Assembly (NCBI GenBank): GCA_019420345.1 | Contig: JAHZHI010000028.1 | Location: 6,164-70,163, forward strand | Reading direction: 5' to 3' | Origin: Peptococcaceae bacterium | GTDB taxonomy: Bacteria; Bacillota; Peptococcia; Peptococcales; Peptococcaceae | Length of the DNA stretch: 64,000 bases | Part shown: positions 41,036 through 50,195 of the stretch, one piece after another | Numbering within the stretch: position 1 is the stretch's first letter | Layout of the letters: the number at the start of each line of letters is the position of its first letter | Translations under genes and position numbers: made by a program | Notes under the pieces: generated by a model | Told to the model about the DNA's origin: nothing | Databases searched by the model: none | What the model saw: the letters and a program-made list of their open reading frames with translations, nothing else

Positions 41036-43954
41036 TTAATTTTCCAGCTTGATGACGTGGTCAAACAGCGCACTCGCCTGCTTCACACGTTCACTGCCGC
41101 CGAGCACGCAGAGATGATTTTCTGCCATCGCCTGCCGCAGCACTGGTGCATACGCGCGCAATTCATCAACCGTTGTCGCCAGCGCTTCTTCCTGCGCTTT
41201 CACAATGTCCTCGCGCATTGCCCCATTAACATGGCTGGTTAAAGACCAAGTACCCTGAGCACGTGCGGTCATCACAGGATTGAATCGGTTCATGACACCA
41301 ATGATGACATCGGTCAGCGATGCATCATCCATCTCCAGATTTTCCAGCCAGTCTGCCATGCCATCATACACTGCAATGGTGTTTTCCAAATTTGGATCGC
41401 GGTAGGAATAACAGCTGACACTGCCGTTGCGGCTGAAACGGATTCCCTGGCCATAGGCACCACCTTTGGCGCGAATGTTATTATAAAGGTAGTCATTGGT
41501 CAAAAGATTGGACAACACTTCCATCACGCCGCTGTAGCGCACGCCCAAAGGACGCAGATCCGCACCTTTTGCCACATATTGCACATTCGCTGAAGACTGA
41601 ATGCCTTCATTGAGCACTTCCACCGGCACCTGCCAATCAGCATGCGGATACTCAATATCCGGCAGGCGTTCGAGCCATTCAGCAAGCAACGGACGAACCG
41701 CAGCATAGCTTTCATCACTGCCAGTGACAGAAACAAGCATGCCTTTGCGCGTCAAAAGCTTCGCATAAAGGCCCTGCACGCGTGCCAGCACGTCATCAAA
41801 ACGTTCATCAAAATGATTGTCAAGATCCTGCAGGAAGAACAAGAAATCAAGGCCGTTCAGATATTCATTGAAACGGCTAAACGCACTGTGGTACGCCGTC
41901 ACACGGCCCGCCACCACTGTATGACCCTGTTGGAAAATGCCCATTTGAATCTGGTTCTTCAGCATCTGAACCACTTCACGGAAACGCTTTTTGTCGCTGA
42001 AGTCGCTTTTTGTCAGCTGTTCCCAGGCAAGGTTTAAAAATCCAGCAGTGTCTTCCGGACTCAACGTCTTCGAAGACACGAGAAGTTTGTGGGTAAATTT
42101 GTCAGGGTTATGATAATCCTGGATGGCACGACTGGTGATACGAATGCCGCCGCTGGTCAAATATTCTGCCGTGCTGAGCGCACTGTACGTGTAATTTTCT
42201 GTGTCCACTGCACCGATCAAACTGGTCAGCAGGCTGAGATATGGCAGATCGTCGACGTCAATATGATCCAAAGACAGCAGCATATCGGTATAATCAATAC
42301 CTGCCGTAAAAAGTGGATGATGCAGAACCGTCACACCGGCAATGGTTTCTTCGCTGCACGGAATCACCGGGAAACTGCCGGTGACATCGGCGCGTTCCAA
42401 ATGTGGAATGGTTGCTTTTTCTTCCGGCGTATCTTCACTATTCTGACGCGCCAGCAAACGCTGCGTTTCTTCTACCAGTGCTGCCACCTCGTCTTCGCTC
42501 AAGGAAGCCTTGTAATCATCCAATGCCTTCGTAATGGCAGCATCTTTTTCATCGTTCTTTCCTGGCTGCGGACGCACCGTCAGAATCACCTTGTGTGGGT
42601 TATTCAAAATGCGCTCTTCAATGTAACGTTCATAATAATCGCTCGCAATATTTTCGCGCAGCATGGAAAGCGTGTCATTGTAGCACAGTGCATCAAATGG
42701 GTCGCCATCATAAAGCCAGGTTTCAAATGCATTGATATAGTAGATAATGCCGCGGGTGGTGTAGCCTTCTGCTTCACGCAGCGCGTATTCCATCTTGTTC
42801 ACAGCAGCCGTCAAAAGATCTTTGTCTATGCCATCGCGCACCAAGCCGCGCAAGGTGTCTTCAATAATACGCACAAAATCTTCACGCTTGGCCGCATCCG
42901 TTTCTTTGGCAATAATGCCAAACGGAAGTTGCAAGCCATCGTTGCTGAATGCCGAAACATCTTCACCAATGCCTGCCGCCAAGAGCGCATTTTTAACCGG
43001 ACCTGCCTGAGAATCCACCAACACTTCACTGAGCACTTCTTCCACAAAAATGTCAGCAGGCTCTTTGCGCGTACCCAAAGAAACCGCATACGCCAGAAAA
43101 TCTTTGTCCGTCGTATCGGCATCCGGCGCCACCGAATAGGTGGCTTCCACTTCCTGCGGTGCTGCAAACGCCTCCTGCCAAGAGATAGCAGAATCCACTT
43201 CAGCCTTGTCATAATCGCTCAGATAAGCCTCATCGATGTGGGACAGAAAATGTTCAATGTCACCATCGCCATAAATGAAGATATAGCTGTTGGCCGGGTG
43301 ATAGAGACGGCGATGGAAATCCAAAAAGGCTTCATAAGTCAGACTAGGGATCTCATAAGGATCGCCGCCGCTCTCTTTGCCATAAATGGTATCTGGGTAG
43401 AGGCAGGACAGGATCATGTCTCCCACCTGAGCATCGGCACTGGAAAGTGCACCACGCATTTCATTGTAAACCACGCCGCGATAGCTTATAGCGTCTTCCG
43501 GCTTTTCAATATGATAATGCCAGCCTTCCTGCAAGAAAATTTCTTTGCGTTCATAAATGGCCGGATGGAACACCGCATCAAGATACACATCCATCAAGTG
43601 GTCGAAATCCTTATCGTTTTGACTTGCCACTGGATAGATTGTCTTATCAGAAAAAGTCATCGCGTTCAAAAAAGTGCTGAGACTGGAACGCAAAAGGTCC
43701 ATAAACGGTTCTTTGGTACGATATTTTTTTGAGCCATTGAGCACACTGTGCTCCAGAATATGTGCCACACCGGTGCTGTTGGATGACGGTGTGCGGAAGC
43801 CGATGCCAAATACCTTGTTGCTGTCATCGTTGGCCAGCTGCAGCAGCCGTGCGCCGCTCTTTTCATGAACGAAAAGACGCCCCAGACTGTTGGTTTCCGG
43901 CACCGGCCGCTCTTCCACAAGACGGAAGCCGGACACAACTTGTTGAATTTCCAT
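41036..43954 (-). CDS. M16C-family insulinase-like metallopeptidase
   Basis: This 972-residue zinc peptidase belongs to the presequence-protease (M16C) group. The inverted zinc motif HxxEH is HILEH near residue 63, followed by SVLNGSKKY, and the third ligand Glu lies in VYNEMRGALS. Full length and the four-domain arrangement are kept. No signal peptide is seen, so it is cytoplasmic and probably degrades peptides. Promoter TTGTTG-17-TATAAT lies at 44044-44072 on the minus strand. Confidence 0.95.
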   Translation of the reverse strand: MEIQQVVSGFRLVEERPVPETNSLGRLFVHEKSGARLLQLANDDSNKVFGIGFRTPSSNSTGVAHILEHSVLNGSKKYRTKEPFMDLLRSSLSTFLNAMTFSDKTIYPVASQNDKDFDHLMDVYLDAVFHPAIYERKEIFLQEGWHYHIEKPEDAISYRGVVYNEMRGALSSADAQVGDMILSCLYPDTIYGKESGGDPYEIPSLTYEAFLDFHRRLYHPANSYIFIYGDGDIEHFLSHIDEAYLSDYDKAEVDSAISWQEAFAAPQEVEATYSVAPDADTTDKDFLAYAVSLGTRKEPADIFVEEVLSEVLVDSQAGPVKNALLAAGIGEDVSAFSNDGLQLPFGIIAKETDAAKREDFVRIIEDTLRGLVRDGIDKDLLTAAVNKMEYALREAEGYTTRGIIYYINAFETWLYDGDPFDALCYNDTLSMLRENIASDYYERYIEERILNNPHKVILTVRPQPGKNDEKDAAITKALDDYKASLSEDEVAALVEETQRLLARQNSEDTPEEKATIPHLERADVTGSFPVIPCSEETIAGVTVLHHPLFTAGIDYTDMLLSLDHIDVDDLPYLSLLTSLIGAVDTENYTYSALSTAEYLTSGGIRITSRAIQDYHNPDKFTHKLLVSSKTLSPEDTAGFLNLAWEQLTKSDFSDKKRFREVVQMLKNQIQMGIFQQGHTVVAGRVTAYHSAFSRFNEYLNGLDFLFFLQDLDNHFDERFDDVLARVQGLYAKLLTRKGMLVSVTGSDESYAAVRPLLAEWLERLPDIEYPHADWQVPVEVLNEGIQSSANVQYVAKGADLRPLGVRYSGVMEVLSNLLTNDYLYNNIRAKGGAYGQGIRFSRNGSVSCYSYRDPNLENTIAVYDGMADWLENLEMDDASLTDVIIGVMNRFNPVMTARAQGTWSLTSHVNGAMREDIVKAQEEALATTVDELRAYAPVLRQAMAENHLCVLGGSERVKQASALFDHVIKLEN

Positions 43955-44043
43955 AATTAAAACTCCTTTCGGTGAAAAGCTTCTATAAAAAAGAGATTCT
44001 GCAAAATCATTTTATAACAGGCAACGTTTGCGCCTGTCCCCTC

Positions 44044-44072
44044 ATTATATCATCCTGTCTGCTCAGCAACAA
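44044..44072 (-). promoter_or_regulatory. Promoter of the M16C peptidase gene
   Basis: TTGTTG and TATAAT are separated by 17 bases on the minus strand. Confidence 0.6.
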
Positions 44073-44096
44073 TGCCAAGCACAGATTGCCCGCACA

Positions 44097-44128
44097 GAAA
44101 AAGACCGCGCCGCCACCGGCACGGTCCC
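44097..44128 (-). terminator. Terminator after the 184-residue membrane protein gene
   Basis: On the minus strand GACCGTGCC and GGCGCGGTC pair, followed by TTTTTCTG. Confidence 0.8.
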
Positions 44129-44132
44129 TTTT

Positions 44133-44687
44133 TCAGCGTTTCCGCTTATTGTTGCGATTATTGGTTTGACGCTCGCGCTTTGCGCGCGATGTCTGCGGAG
44201 AGGATGAACGCGCCGTTGTCTTCGACGCTGCACTTTTCTGCGGCGCGCGGATATTTGGCGTGGTGCGTTTTTCCGGCATATAGATGATTGGTTCCTGCTT
44301 CACAAGCGGCGACTCATAGCGCTGCTGCAAATTTGCCTGCACACGCTGCTGCGTTTTCACCTGACGTGCACGCACCGAACGCGACAATTTGCGCGACCGC
44401 ACTTCCTGCCGCCCTTCAATATACAGCAGAATAAAATAAATGGCTGGCACCGCATAGAACACAAACAGCGCCACTGCAGCCAAAAAAGCAAAGACGCTAA
44501 ACTGCACATCCCAGGCGATCCAAAAGTTTCTAAAACTCAGTCCCGCTGCCACGATCACTGCCAGCACCGGCAAGATCAAGCCAGGACGCGCATTATTGTG
44601 ACGTGACAGTTGCTTTTCAAGGCGATAGCCAAAATATAATACAGCAGCATAGATAATGAAGATGATCAACGTTCTTAAACTAAACAC
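44133..44687 (-). CDS. Hypothetical membrane protein with basic tail
   Basis: This 184-residue protein has an N-terminal membrane domain of about three hydrophobic segments in residues 1-90. A long cytoplasmic tail rich in Arg, Lys, Gln, Ser and Thr follows, ending RNNKRKR. The GTG start lies eight bases after GAGGAGG. The tail could bind nucleic acid or anionic lipid. I recognise no family. Confidence 0.75.
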   Translation of the reverse strand: MFSLRTLIIFIIYAAVLYFGYRLEKQLSRHNNARPGLILPVLAVIVAAGLSFRNFWIAWDVQFSVFAFLAAVALFVFYAVPAIYFILLYIEGRQEVRSRKLSRSVRARQVKTQQRVQANLQQRYESPLVKQEPIIYMPEKRTTPNIRAPQKSAASKTTARSSSPQTSRAKRERQTNNRNNKRKR

Positions 44688-44761
44688 TCTGCTGCCTCCT
44701 CTTTTTAGATAAGGTTGTCATTCTCTATATTGTACCGAAAACCACACCCCATTGCAAGCTG

Positions 44762-44792
44762 CAAAAAAATAAGAGCGCCGAAGCGCTCTTAA
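44762..44792 (-). terminator. Terminator after the 580-residue surface protein gene
   Basis: On the minus strand TAAGAGCGC-TTC-GGCGCTCTTA is followed by TTTTTTTGC. Confidence 0.9.
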
Positions 44793-44800
44793 ATCATTCA

Positions 44801-46543
44801 TTATCGTTCAACCAAGACACCGATGGTTGTTGTGCCATTGGCAGCATATTGTGGTGTTACTTTGCAGCCGAGAGCTTCCGCTAAGAAACGCAGTGGCACC
44901 ATCGTGCGGTTATCAGAATTGATGAACGGTGCAACATCCATTGTCGCCGGGGTGCCATTCACGGTATAGTTCGTGGAGCCAATCGTCATGATGATGCTCG
45001 TCCCACCGTCAACCGTGGTAATGGTCTGCGTGCTGTTGTCATAGGTAACAGAACCGCCAAGTGCTTCTGCCAGGAGACGATATGGCACGAACGTGCGATT
45101 GTCCTGAACCACTGGCTGCGTATCTGCAGTATAGGTGATGCCATTGACAGAATAGCTGTTGCTGTTGATGTTCAGCTGCAAACTCATTTCATTTTCACCG
45201 GTGCTTTCTGTGAAACTGAAATTGGTGAGTGCTGTCTGATAGAAACGGCCGCTGTTATCGCGGAAAATAATGTACAGTTGTGCATCAGCCACGGCATCAC
45301 TGGAAATCAACATGGTGCCAGAGCCATTGGTGGTCAGAGAACTGAGATTGGTGACAGTCCCTGCCATTTTAGCAGTACTCTGAGAATCGGTTGGTTTGAT
45401 GACCACTTCAGCAACCGTTGGTTCCCAAACCAGACGCAGGCGATTGCCAGAACCATCGGCCAATTGGAAGGTGACCGCACGAGCGTTGCCGCTGCTGCCA
45501 GAATCTGGCGTCAGAATCAGGCTCTTGTCACCAGCCTGAACCGTCAGTTCAACGGTGCGTGAGAAGGAGCCCACCATTGCCGTAACTTGAATCTTGGTGC
45601 CAATATAACTTTGATCGGAGCCAACAGTGAATCGGCCATTGGCATCAAAGGTGCCCTCTGCTACAGCATCGCCGCTGTAACTGAAAATCACTGAACCAGT
45701 GTAATCATAGGTATTGCCTGCTGCATCAGTCAGCTGGATGGTTGGGGTAACAGATTCCCCGAGGGAAACAGTGCTCGATGGATAGGAAAACGTCATAGAC
45801 ACTGCTTTGTCGAGAATTTCCTGCTGATCTTCATCCGGTTCTTCGGTAGTGCCAGAATCGCCGCCTTCAGTCACATCCACACGCACGGAAGGCAGGTTGA
45901 CCGTCTCTCCGCCAGACACAAACGTTAAGGTGTAATACGCAGTTTCAGCGCTGTCTTTGAGCTGTACCTTTACAGAACCATCGTAAACATCCGGCAGATC
46001 CACGGTGTACATGCCAAGGTCCTTGCCATCCTTGTCATAACGCATGACAAGAACTTTATCGTCTGCATGTGGCACATAATCTTTATCAAAGACCAGCGTT
46101 GCAAATACGGCATCGCCTTGGGCAACCTTGTTGGATTCTACAGTCATCGTCGTTGGCGGATGTGGATCGGCATCCGATGCAACGGTCACTTCATGAGAAA
46201 TCATTGCATCGCCATTACGCATACGCAGCTCGATCTTATCGCCTGCTGCCACGCCTTTTGCAGTACCGCCTTCCGGAACATAGCCAAGGTTGAAATACAT
46301 GCGGTCAGGATTGGTAATCTCCCCACTTAAGGTGCCAGAATTCACCATCGTCCCATTCACATAGATTTCATATTCATCTCCAACTTTGCCGTTGGTAAAC
46401 GTCACCCATAATTGAGTATCGCCTGCTTTCGGTGTCTCAATGCTGGTCACTTCGGCTGCATGACCAGCACTTGGTGCCAATGGCAGCAGCACGCAAATCG
46501 CCAGCGCGCCAAGGGCCATTGGAATGATTTTTCGCAAATTCAT
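44801..46543 (-). CDS. Secreted protein with copper-amine-oxidase N-terminal-like domain
   Basis: This 580-residue exported protein has a signal peptide ending near APSAGHAAE, two beta-rich domains in residues 30-220, an Ig-like domain after an acidic DEDQQE linker, and a C-terminal copper-amine-oxidase-N domain (about 455-580). That domain shows the duplicated signature RTFVPYRLLAEALGG and RTMVPLRFLAEALGC. Despite its name, it is a surface domain of Bacillota and has no oxidase activity. It may bind wall polymers. A second, shorter protein of the same type is encoded at 46720. Confidence 0.9.
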   Translation of the reverse strand: MNLRKIIPMALGALAICVLLPLAPSAGHAAEVTSIETPKAGDTQLWVTFTNGKVGDEYEIYVNGTMVNSGTLSGEITNPDRMYFNLGYVPEGGTAKGVAAGDKIELRMRNGDAMISHEVTVASDADPHPPTTMTVESNKVAQGDAVFATLVFDKDYVPHADDKVLVMRYDKDGKDLGMYTVDLPDVYDGSVKVQLKDSAETAYYTLTFVSGGETVNLPSVRVDVTEGGDSGTTEEPDEDQQEILDKAVSMTFSYPSSTVSLGESVTPTIQLTDAAGNTYDYTGSVIFSYSGDAVAEGTFDANGRFTVGSDQSYIGTKIQVTAMVGSFSRTVELTVQAGDKSLILTPDSGSSGNARAVTFQLADGSGNRLRLVWEPTVAEVVIKPTDSQSTAKMAGTVTNLSSLTTNGSGTMLISSDAVADAQLYIIFRDNSGRFYQTALTNFSFTESTGENEMSLQLNINSNSYSVNGITYTADTQPVVQDNRTFVPYRLLAEALGGSVTYDNSTQTITTVDGGTSIIMTIGSTNYTVNGTPATMDVAPFINSDNRTMVPLRFLAEALGCKVTPQYAANGTTTIGVLVER

Positions 46544-46633
46544 AGGTTCACATCCCTTTCTTTACATAGAGAAAATTTACACTTGTTTCATCCATGATAA
46601 TATGATTCCCTATAAATTTCAAGGGACAAGGCG

Positions 46634-46666
46634 GAAACAAAAAGAGACTGCCGCAAGGCAGTCTCT
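46634..46666 (-). terminator. Terminator after the shorter surface protein gene
   Basis: On the minus strand AGAGACTGCC-TTGC-GGCAGTCTCT is followed by TTTTTGTTT. Confidence 0.9.
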
Positions 46667-46719
46667 AAGCGTTACCATTTTAAAATGACAGGCTGGTAAC
46701 GTCCCCTATCATGGCGCTC

Positions 46720-47223
46720 TTATTCGTCGTTGCGAGAAATGGTAACCGTCGTTGCACCATTGTCATCAGTGCCTGTTTCGATGACATAGCCAAGTCCATC
46801 GGATACAAAACGCACCGGTACCATGGTACGGCCATCGCTGTTCACATAAGGCGCCATGTCCATCCATTTCAATGTGCCGTTCACCGTGTACACACTCGCC
46901 AGCGTGTTCATGATCACTTCATTGTCATCGGTGGTAATCGTCACATCACCAGTGGCAGCGTCGTAATTGACTTCTGCCCCAAAGCCTTCAGCCACAGCGC
47001 GCAGCGGCACATACACACGCCCGCCATTGAGCACTGGCACTCCATCTTTAATAGAAACAGTCTCATCATCCAGCTGCATGTCACTGACACCAACCGTCAA
47101 AATGATATGTTGAGCCGCGTCGTCCTTTGCAAAAACTGGTGCTGCTGAACCCAGCAATACCACCATGGTCAGCATCAGCGCCACAGCCATCTTTTTAAAA
47201 TGATTGATTCGTCCCTGATTCAT
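46720..47223 (-). CDS. Small secreted copper-amine-oxidase-N domain protein
   Basis: This 167-residue protein has a signal peptide ending at APVFAK and then a single duplicated copper-amine-oxidase-N domain, with VYVPLRAVAEGFGAEV and RTMVPVRFVSDGLGY. It is the minimal form of the domain at the end of the larger neighbour. The start follows GAGGAGGAGG. Confidence 0.9.
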   Translation of the reverse strand: MNQGRINHFKKMAVALMLTMVVLLGSAAPVFAKDDAAQHIILTVGVSDMQLDDETVSIKDGVPVLNGGRVYVPLRAVAEGFGAEVNYDAATGDVTITTDDNEVIMNTLASVYTVNGTLKWMDMAPYVNSDGRTMVPVRFVSDGLGYVIETGTDDNGATTVTISRNDE

Positions 47224-47542
47224 TGTATCCTCCTCCTCTTGAGAAAATAGGTGCGAAGCAACGGTTATTATCATAACGCATTTTCCCGCACGAATCTCAA
47301 CAGCGCCATGACAATTTGCCGCTATAACCACCAAAAAAGCCACTGACCTGTTACCATTTTGTCACTTTTATTCTCGCTTCGAGAGTTCCTTCCAAGACAA
47401 TGGTCCACCATCGTCATCAGCCCATAACATGTGTGATCAACGCATCTGGAGAAATATCAAAAAAACGCAACTCTTTTGTTGCCCATGCTCAATGAAACTG
47501 GTACTATAAACTTATTGCATCGTATTAGAGGGGGGACACTGA
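47224..47542. other. Divergent intergenic region
   Basis: This 319-base stretch lies between divergent genes. It contains a TCTCG-CTT-CGAGA mini-hairpin near 47375 and a possible plus-strand promoter TTGCCC-17-TACTAT (47479-47507). I see no gene or known RNA in it. Confidence 0.4.
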
Positions 47543-48595
47543 ATGCCTACGAATTCACTTGAACGCTTGTCGTTCATCGATATTCTCAAAATCATTTCAA
47601 CGTTTGCTATTGTTTTGCTCCATGTATCAGCCATCTACGTACGCATGGATGCACAACTGCTGAATCCATCCGGCGCCCTGCCCTACGTCATCAATGCATT
47701 AGCGCGCACAGCGCTGCCGCTCTTTATGATGATTTCCGGCGTATTACTGCTGCGAGACCGTTATCAATTTAATTTGAAAAAGAAATTTTCCTTCATATTA
47801 AAGAACTATGTGCTTTGGTCGGCACTCTATGTCATTGTCGATCAGGCCATGCGCTTGTACAATGGTGATGCATTGCTCTCGCCTGCAGAAATGGTGGTCA
47901 GCTGGATACGCGGACCTTACCACTTCTGGTATTTGCAAATGCTTCTTGGCTTCTATTTATTGATGCCATTGCTTGCGCGTCTCAAAGGACTGCAAACCCT
48001 GAGTTATGCCACGCTGCTTTTGTTTATCATCATCTACATCTACAATCCGTTGGCACCACATCTGCCAGTGTGCGTACAGACCTTTGCCGATCAAGTCATT
48101 CTTATGAACCCAAGCACCATGCTTTTCTTCCTGCTGCTTGGCGCCTGGCTCTATCGGGTGCCACACCGTCCCAAACTGGCACTTGCAGCCGCCTTTGCTG
48201 TGCTCGCCGGTCTGGGCATTCGTCTTTATCAGCTTTTCAGCACGCCAAACTACCAAGCCAGCAGTGCACTGCAGCCATTGAACACTTACAGCGAATTGCT
48301 GCTCGCTGCCGGCATTTTTTACCTGATCGCTTATCTCTGTCACCATTACAAATCCGGTACTAAGATCCAATATCTTTCTCAGTGCACACTGCGCATTTAC
48401 ATCGTTTCTGCACTGGTCATTTTTGCGTTTCAAGTCTTTGTTCAGCCAACATGGGATGTGCTCGTTCCTTGGCCAACGCTGACCATTCTGCTTTGGTCCA
48501 TCGTGGTCTTTCTCGTTTCCTGGCTGATTGCCCACGTGCTGACTCTCAAGGACCGCGCATGGCGTGCGCACCGTGACAAGCGCACCTCTCGCTGA
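47543..48595 (+). CDS. Acyltransferase-3 family membrane protein
   Basis: This 350-residue protein has about ten hydrophobic segments and the family start LSFIDILKIISTFAIVLLHVSA, followed by LFMMISGVLLL. Such enzymes acetylate or succinylate surface sugars. It lacks the SGNH domain of the OatA-like protein in this window. GAGGGGGG precedes the ATG. A small membrane protein gene follows after 28 bases. Confidence 0.88.
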   Translation: MPTNSLERLSFIDILKIISTFAIVLLHVSAIYVRMDAQLLNPSGALPYVINALARTALPLFMMISGVLLLRDRYQFNLKKKFSFILKNYVLWSALYVIVDQAMRLYNGDALLSPAEMVVSWIRGPYHFWYLQMLLGFYLLMPLLARLKGLQTLSYATLLLFIIIYIYNPLAPHLPVCVQTFADQVILMNPSTMLFFLLLGAWLYRVPHRPKLALAAAFAVLAGLGIRLYQLFSTPNYQASSALQPLNTYSELLLAAGIFYLIAYLCHHYKSGTKIQYLSQCTLRIYIVSALVIFAFQVFVQPTWDVLVPWPTLTILLWSIVVFLVSWLIAHVLTLKDRAWRAHRDKRTSR

Positions 48596-48623
48596 CCAAC
48601 ATTTACTCATTGGAGGCCTCACT

Positions 48624-49022
48624 ATGAAAAACATTTTGCGCTTCATTATTTATGTCATCTTCTGTTATGCGGCCTTCGCCCTTTCTGATGCCGTCTACGC
48701 ATTTTTTGACACCATCTTTTCAGCCTACACCATCCACTGGCCAACCAGCCTGCAGGCCAGTTTGGTACCATCGTTGCCAGGCTGGATCATCAGCGGCATC
48801 ATGCTCAATTTCTGTGTGCGCAGCCGCTTAACAGTGCCGCCCATCACACTGGCACTCTCCTGGCTCGTTGTCATCGGCCCATTCCTATTGCTTTTCTTAG
48901 TAGAGCGCGGCATTCTCAGCCTGCCAGTCGATGGACTGTTCGACGATCCTATGCCGCTGGTCATTCAATGTTTTGCCTTTGTAGCCAGCTTCATCACCGT
49001 CAATCACATAACCAATCGCTAA
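48624..49022 (+). CDS. Hypothetical four-segment membrane protein
   Basis: This 132-residue protein has four hydrophobic segments and short loops. ATG 48624 follows GGAGG. It is probably co-transcribed with the acyltransferase. I recognise no family. Confidence 0.75.
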   Translation: MKNILRFIIYVIFCYAAFALSDAVYAFFDTIFSAYTIHWPTSLQASLVPSLPGWIISGIMLNFCVRSRLTVPPITLALSWLVVIGPFLLLFLVERGILSLPVDGLFDDPMPLVIQCFAFVASFITVNHITNR

Positions 49023-49025
49023 CAC

Positions 49026-49058
49026 AAAAGGACCATGCGTGACGCATGGTCCTTTTTC
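49026..49058. terminator. Terminator after the membrane protein gene
   Basis: AAAAGGACCATGCG-TGA-CGCATGGTCCTTTTT is a near-perfect palindrome and can act both ways. Confidence 0.9.
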
Positions 49059-49062
49059 ATTG

Positions 49063-49239
49063 CTATTTATTGACTTTTTTGCCCGGATCCTTTGAGATTG
49101 CTCCACGCCCATCTTTTGGCACGCCAGAGCGGTCATAGACACCATCCCACAGAGAATTGCTCATTAAATCAGCCTTGTCACGTTTGCTGTAATTGGCATC
49201 GCTGGCAAAAATGCGGCGAATCTTTTCCAGAACACGCAT
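49063..49239 (-). CDS. 58-residue basic small protein
   Basis: This short gene starts at ATG 49237-49239 after GGAAGG and ends at a TAG before the terminator palindrome at 49026. The product begins MRVLEKIRRIFASD, is rich in Lys, Arg and Asp, has no membrane segment and contains LWDGVYDRSGVPKDGRG. The good ribosome site, codon use like its neighbours and a terminator right after the stop support it. No family is recognised. Confidence 0.6.
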   Translation of the reverse strand: MRVLEKIRRIFASDANYSKRDKADLMSNSLWDGVYDRSGVPKDGRGAISKDPGKKVNK

Positions 49240-49436
49240 CAGGAAACACCTTCCTTTCAGTCATCAACCAGTTACAAAAAGTCACTAAAAGCAAATGTTT
49301 TACACCGATAATCTATATATTGATTTTATCATTTTCCTCACACCTTAGCAATAATAAATAGTCGATATGTATATACATAGCATTCCCCATGTACATGAAC
49401 TATTTATCATTCTTATAGAAAGCCTTACGCCAACCA

Positions 49437-49465
49437 TTGCAGCCCCTCTATGCAAATGCTATGCT
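49437..49465 (+). promoter_or_regulatory. Promoter of the serine dehydratase operon
   Basis: TTGCAG and TATGCT are separated by 17 bases. Confidence 0.55.
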
Positions 49466-49506
49466 TAAGACAGCAAACAATCACACAGTAAAGGAGACCA
49501 CGCCCT

Positions 49507-50178
49507 ATGAATGTATTCGACATCCTCGGACCCGTAATGATCGGGCCTTCCAGCTCTCACACCGCAGGCGCTGCGCGCATCGGTCTGATGGCACGCACCC
49601 TGCTTGGCCAAGCACCTGTCCAAGCCGAGATCTTCCTGCACGGTTCTTTTGCCAAAACGTACAAGGGCCACGGTACCGATCGTGCCCTCGTTGCCGGCAT
49701 TCTTGGCATGCGTCCAGATGACGAACGCCTGCGTGACGCCCTCACCATCGCTCAAGAACAAGGCGTCGCCATCACCTTCACACCAACCGAATTTGCCGAC
49801 AGTCATCCCAACACCGCAGAGATCCATCTCACAGCAGCCGATGGCAGCACCGCTTCCCTGCGCGGCGCCAGTGTCGGCGGCGGGCGCATTGAAGTCGTAC
49901 GTGTCAACGACATGCCCGTTTCACTGACTGGCGAATACTTCACCCTCATCGTCATCCACCGCGATGCACCCGGCGCCATTGCAGAAGTCACACGCATTCT
50001 CACTGGCTATCAAGGCAACATCTGTCACTTCGATCTGTCACGCAAAACGCGCGGCGGTGAAGCCATCATGACCCTGTCCATGGACAGCCTTCGCCATGAC
50101 GACATTGGCGCACTTTGCGCTGAAATCGAAGCCGCCAACAACATCTACAAATGCATCGCTGTGCAGCCGATTGCGTGA
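49507..50178 (+). CDS. sdaAB: L-serine dehydratase, iron-sulfur-dependent, beta subunit
   Basis: This 223-residue subunit begins with the SDH-beta signature MNVFDILGPVMIGPSSSHTAGAARIG and ends with an ACT domain (LIVIHRDAPGAIAEVTRIL). With the alpha subunit it deaminates L-serine to pyruvate and ammonia. The two-subunit form is typical of anaerobic Bacillota. AAAGGAG precedes the ATG. Confidence 0.96.
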   Translation: MNVFDILGPVMIGPSSSHTAGAARIGLMARTLLGQAPVQAEIFLHGSFAKTYKGHGTDRALVAGILGMRPDDERLRDALTIAQEQGVAITFTPTEFADSHPNTAEIHLTAADGSTASLRGASVGGGRIEVVRVNDMPVSLTGEYFTLIVIHRDAPGAIAEVTRILTGYQGNICHFDLSRKTRGGEAIMTLSMDSLRHDDIGALCAEIEAANNIYKCIAVQPIA

Positions 50179-50195
50179 GAAAGGAAGGATCTCCT

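Noticed and set aside
42089..43732. A 547-codon open frame antisense to the M16C peptidase gene
   Set aside because: The sense frame has all M16C motifs; the antisense product shows no recognisable domain.
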